From Pseudomonadota bacterium (GTDB lineage Bacteria > Pseudomonadota > Alphaproteobacteria > Sphingomonadales > Sphingomonadaceae), in the NCBI GenBank assembly GCA_023390675.1, contig JAEWCK010000201.1:1-8883 (forward strand): a stretch of DNA of 8,883 nucleotides, written 5' to 3'. The position numbers were made by a program, and so were the translations under genes. The notes under the pieces are model-generated. The model was not told the DNA's origin, did not search any database, and saw nothing but the letters and a program-made list of their open reading frames with translations. Of the stretch, positions 7,259 to 8,883 are shown piece after piece; within the stretch, counting starts at the first letter, position 1, and each line of letters starts with the position of its first letter.

Positions 7259-7612
7259 TTATTCCCCCTTCAGCGCGCGGGTGATCTGGTTGATGCGGCC
7301 GTTCAGGAACGACAGCGTCGTCTGATAGGCGACGGCGTTCTCCGCGAAGGCGGTCTGCTCGGTGGTGAGCTCGACGGTGTTGCCGTCGGCCGAGGGCTGG
7401 AGCGGCACGCGGTAGAGCGTGTTGCTGTCGATCGCGTCGTCGAGCGAGCCGCCCGGCGTCTCGGCGCTCGCGAGCGCGGCGCGGAAGTCGATGTCCCTGG
7501 CCTTGTAGCCGGGGGTCGAGGCGTTCGCGATGTTCGACGCGAGCAGGCCCATGCGCTGCGAACGCACGGCGAGCGCGTCGCCATGTACGCCGAAGAGGCT
7601 GTCGTTGGGCAT
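7259..7612 (-). CDS. flgB: Flagellar proximal rod protein FlgB
   Basis: FlgB is the proximal rod subunit nearest the MS ring. It is the first gene of the operon and 117 residues long. LASNIANASTPGYKARDIDF (about residues 24-43) is the rod signature in its FlgB form, and the C-terminus LTTEQTAFAENAVAYQTTLSFLNGRI is the conserved helix. The frame stays open far upstream with no homology, so the start was set by context. ATG 7612 has GGGAG eight bases before it and lies about 26 bases downstream of the predicted sigma-54 transcription start. A GTG two codons upstream is too close to that ribosome binding site. Confidence 0.95.
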   Translation of the reverse strand: MPNDSLFGVHGDALAVRSQRMGLLASNIANASTPGYKARDIDFRAALASAETPGGSLDDAIDSNTLYRVPLQPSADGNTVELTTEQTAFAENAVAYQTTLSFLNGRINQITRALKGE

Positions 7613-7620
7613 CTGCACGT

Positions 7621-7625
7621 CTCCC
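7621..7625 (-). promoter_or_regulatory. Ribosome binding site of flgB
   Basis: GGGAG on the minus strand, eight bases before ATG 7612, fixes the flgB start within a very long open frame. It lies inside the predicted 26-base leader of the sigma-54 transcript. Confidence 0.65.
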
Positions 7626-7648
7626 GCACAAAGGTTCGCGGGTGATGC

Positions 7649-7665
7649 TGCAACGGTCGTGCCAA
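7649..7665 (-). promoter_or_regulatory. Sigma-54 promoter of the flgB operon
   Basis: On the minus strand this reads TTGGCACGACCGTTGCA. It matches every specified position of the sigma-54 (RpoN) consensus YTGGCACGrNNNTTGCW, with GG and GC exactly ten bases apart. Counting from the -12 cytosine (7650), transcription should start near 7638, giving a leader of about 26 bases before the flgB ATG with its ribosome binding site. Sigma-54 control of rod/hook operons is established in Caulobacter and several other bacteria. It requires an activator bound upstream, for which the dyads at 7696-7745 are good candidates. Confidence 0.9.
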
Positions 7666-7691
7666 TTTGGCCGGCGCCTGTGGAAAACCAT

Positions 7692-7745
7692 GGATTTGCC
7701 GGTCGGGCGGCAACGGGCGGCAAGGATTTGCCGGTCGAGCGGCAA
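7692..7745. repeat. Tandem TTGCCG-N6-CGGCAA dyads, candidate enhancer for a sigma-54 activator
   Basis: Two 22-bp direct repeats (7692-7713 and 7724-7745) differ at one base and have a 32-bp period, about three helical turns. Each contains a perfect dyad TTGCCG-N6-CGGCAA (7696-7713 and 7728-7745). The 10-mer CGGGCGGCAA is also duplicated head to tail (7704-7713, 7714-7723), which adds an extra CGGCAA half-site one turn away. Dyad centres lie about 67 and 99 bp upstream of the predicted flgB start and about 121 and 89 bp upstream of the predicted motA start. That is the usual range for bacterial enhancer-binding proteins. By analogy with FlbD-bound ftr sites of Caulobacter, a FlbD/FleQ-like activator is my guess. 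The binding protein is not identified by the sequence. Confidence 0.75.
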
Positions 7746-7797
7746 GCGCCTGCCGCGCAGTGCCGGGTGGTTCCGCACGCCACGCTCGCCCGGGGAA

Positions 7798-7814
7798 ATG
7801 GCCCGCGCCTTGCA
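7798..7814 (+). promoter_or_regulatory. Probable sigma-54 promoter of motAB
   Basis: The plus strand reads ATGGCCCGCGCCTTGCA. It has GG (7800-7801), exactly ten bases, then GC (7812-7813), with TTGCA intact at -12 and TGGC-CG at -24. It departs from the full consensus at three less critical positions. The predicted start is 7825, one base before the motA ATG, so the transcript would be leaderless or nearly so. It faces away from the flgB promoter and shares the dyads between them. It is weaker than the flgB promoter, and in GC-rich DNA a chance match cannot be excluded. Confidence 0.6.
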
Positions 7815-7825
7815 TCCGCGAGCGT

Positions 7826-8485
7826 ATGGATATCGCCCCCCTTGCTCCCTTTCTCGATCCGCTCGCGCTCGCCATTGTCGGCGGGGGCACGCTCATCGCC
7901 GTGGCGCTGCGCAACAGCATCGCCGATCTCGGCCGCGGCGTCGCGGCGCTCCGCGTGCTCGTGCGCCGCAAGTTCGACGCCGAGCCGCTGGTCGCGCAGA
8001 TCGCCGCGCTCGGCCGCATCGCGCGCCGCCACGGCGTGATCGCGCTCGATCGCTCGGTGATCGCCGATGCTGACATCGCCGCCGCGGTCGCCGCGATCGT
8101 CGATGGCGCAACCCCCGAGGAAGTGACCGCCCTGCTCGAGCAGCGCCGCTGCGCGCGGTTCGAGCGCCATCGGGCGGCCTGGGAAATCTGGTCGGGCGCC
8201 GCCGAGATCGCGCCCGCGATGGGCATGGTCGGCACGCTGATCGGGCTCGTGAAGATGTTCGCATCGATGCGCGATCCGCAGGCGATCGGCGGCGCGATGG
8301 CGGTGGCGCTGCTCGCGACGCTCTACGGCGCGCTGCTTGCCAGCCTCGTTGCGTTGCCGCTCGCCAGCCGAATGAAGCGCCGTGCCCGGCACGAAGCGCA
8401 GGAGCGCGTCCGCCTTCAGGTGCCGCTCGCCGCGCTCGCCGGGATCGAGCCCTCCGCCGCGCGCATCCGCGAGATTGCGGCATGA
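7826..8485 (+). CDS. motA: MotA-like flagellar stator protein, three predicted membrane helices
   Basis: MotA forms the ring of the ion-driven stator that turns the flagellum. The conserved MotA/TolQ/ExbB core is clear at about residues 128-180: EIAPAMGMVGTLIGLVKMF, then DPQAIGGAMAVALLATLYGALLAS, then LPLASRMKRR. P130 and P178 correspond to the two functional prolines of E. coli MotA (P173, P222). In the cytoplasmic loop, ARRHGVIALD aligns with the charged R90/E98 segment, with Asp (D75) in place of the usual Glu. Only three hydrophobic segments are seen (about 9-28, 124-144, 155-178). The first, FLDPLALAIVGGGTLIAVAL, resembles the second helix of standard MotA, so helix 1 is missing. The open frame upstream of ATG 7826 encodes no hydrophobic stretch. 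No clear ribosome binding site precedes the ATG. A TolQ/ExbB-type role is less likely given the flagellar context. Confidence 0.85.
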   Translation: MDIAPLAPFLDPLALAIVGGGTLIAVALRNSIADLGRGVAALRVLVRRKFDAEPLVAQIAALGRIARRHGVIALDRSVIADADIAAAVAAIVDGATPEEVTALLEQRRCARFERHRAAWEIWSGAAEIAPAMGMVGTLIGLVKMFASMRDPQAIGGAMAVALLATLYGALLASLVALPLASRMKRRARHEAQERVRLQVPLAALAGIEPSAARIREIAA

Positions 8486-8883
8486 CCGTGTTCGACGAGG
8501 ACGAGCCCGCGCGCGCGGTCTGGCTGGTGACGCTGGCCGATCTGTCGCTGCTGCTCGTCGGCTTCTTCGTCTTCCTCCAGGCGAGCCAGGTCGATCCGGC
8601 GAAACTCGCCGCGGGTATCCGTTCGGGCTTCGCAAAGACCGAGTCCGCGGCGCCGCCGATGCCGGTCGATCTCGCCACGGTCGCCGGCTTCGCACCCGGA
8701 TCGGCGCAGCTCCCCGACGGCGCCGCCGCGATCGACTGGGCGCGCACCGCGGCACGCGATCCGCGCACCACGCTTCGCATCACCGGCGAGACCGACGGCA
8801 CCGGGCAGGACGCAGATCCAGCCACGGGAAGCGCCGCGATCCTCGCCGCCGACCGCGCCCGCGCCGTCGCCGCGGCGCTCGTC
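8482..8883 (+). CDS. motB: MotB-like stator protein with OmpA-type domain, C-terminus cut off by window edge
   Basis: MotB anchors the stator to peptidoglycan and carries the ion-binding aspartate. The 134 visible residues begin with a short acidic tail. One membrane helix follows (about 13-33), containing WLVTLADLSLLLVGFF. The W-to-D spacing equals that of E. coli MotB, so D20 matches the essential D32. A linker of only about 35 residues leads to an OmpA-like domain: FAPGSAQLPDG (70-80), ITGETDGTG (100-108, usually GHTD) and ADRARAVAAAL (123-133, the peptidoglycan-contact helix with its arginine). E. coli MotB has a much longer plug/linker region. The ATG overlaps the motA stop as ATGA, so the two are co-translated. 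Few residues should be missing beyond the edge. Confidence 0.82.
   Translation, partial: MTVFDEDEPARAVWLVTLADLSLLLVGFFVFLQASQVDPAKLAAGIRSGFAKTESAAPPMPVDLATVAGFAPGSAQLPDGAAAIDWARTAARDPRTTLRITGETDGTGQDADPATGSAAILAADRARAVAAALV

Noticed and set aside
7751..7768. Second sigma-54-like site on the minus strand (GGCACTGCGCGGC)
   Set aside because: The spacing between GG and GC is nine rather than ten bases, and the TTGC element is missing.
7667..7825. Upstream ATG for motA adding 53 residues
   Set aside because: The extra residues are Gly/Ala/Arg-rich with no hydrophobic helix, and the stretch would cover the enhancer dyads and the promoter.
7613..8755. N-terminal extension of the flgB frame (about 380 more codons)
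   Set aside because: The extension is antisense to motA/motB and arginine-rich. FlgB homology starts at ATG 7612, which has a good ribosome binding site and a sigma-54 promoter just upstream.
1..8883. CRISPR arrays, tRNA/rRNA genes, insertion sequences, toxin or defence systems
   Set aside because: Nothing of the kind is visible. The coding content is entirely flagellar and continuous, with no repeat arrays or transposase motifs.

Overview
The window is a flagellar gene cluster from a GC-rich alphaproteobacterium. A sphingomonad is my best guess. The base composition, the single-domain FlgJ, the flgBCDEFGHIJK order and the sigma-54-type flagellar promoters all fit. The assignment is inference, because no rRNA or other taxonomic marker is present.

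Minus strand, read right to left: flgB (7612-7259), flgC, flgD, flgE, flgF, flgG, flgH, flgI, flgJ and the first 357 codons of flgK (1072 to the left edge). All ten genes point the same way. They are separated by 1 to 30 bases or overlap by four, so they very likely form one operon. They encode the rod (FlgB, C, F, G), the hook cap (FlgD), the hook (FlgE), the L and P rings (FlgH, FlgI), a rod-assembly factor (FlgJ) and the first hook-filament junction protein (FlgK). The gene order follows assembly from inside to outside. flgL would be expected just beyond the left edge. flgA, flgM and flgN are not in the window.

Plus strand, right end: a motA/motB-like stator pair (7826-8485 and 8482 to the right edge), divergent from flgB. 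The two genes overlap by four bases. Both look compact: MotA appears to lack the usual first transmembrane helix, and MotB has a short linker between its membrane helix and its OmpA-like domain.

Divergent control region (7613-7825): a sequence matching the sigma-54 consensus throughout faces flgB (7665-7649). A weaker match with correct GG-N10-GC spacing faces motA (7798-7814) and would start transcription at or one base before the motA ATG. Between them lie two near-identical TTGCCG-N6-CGGCAA dyads, 32 bp apart, plus an extra half-site. This suggests a shared enhancer for a sigma-54 activator of the FlbD/FleQ type, so rod/hook and stator genes would be co-activated.

The basic inventory is ordinary flagellar biology. 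The points most worth a second look are the bidirectional enhancer, the possibly leaderless motA, the compact stator, and an FlgH with no lipobox cysteine.
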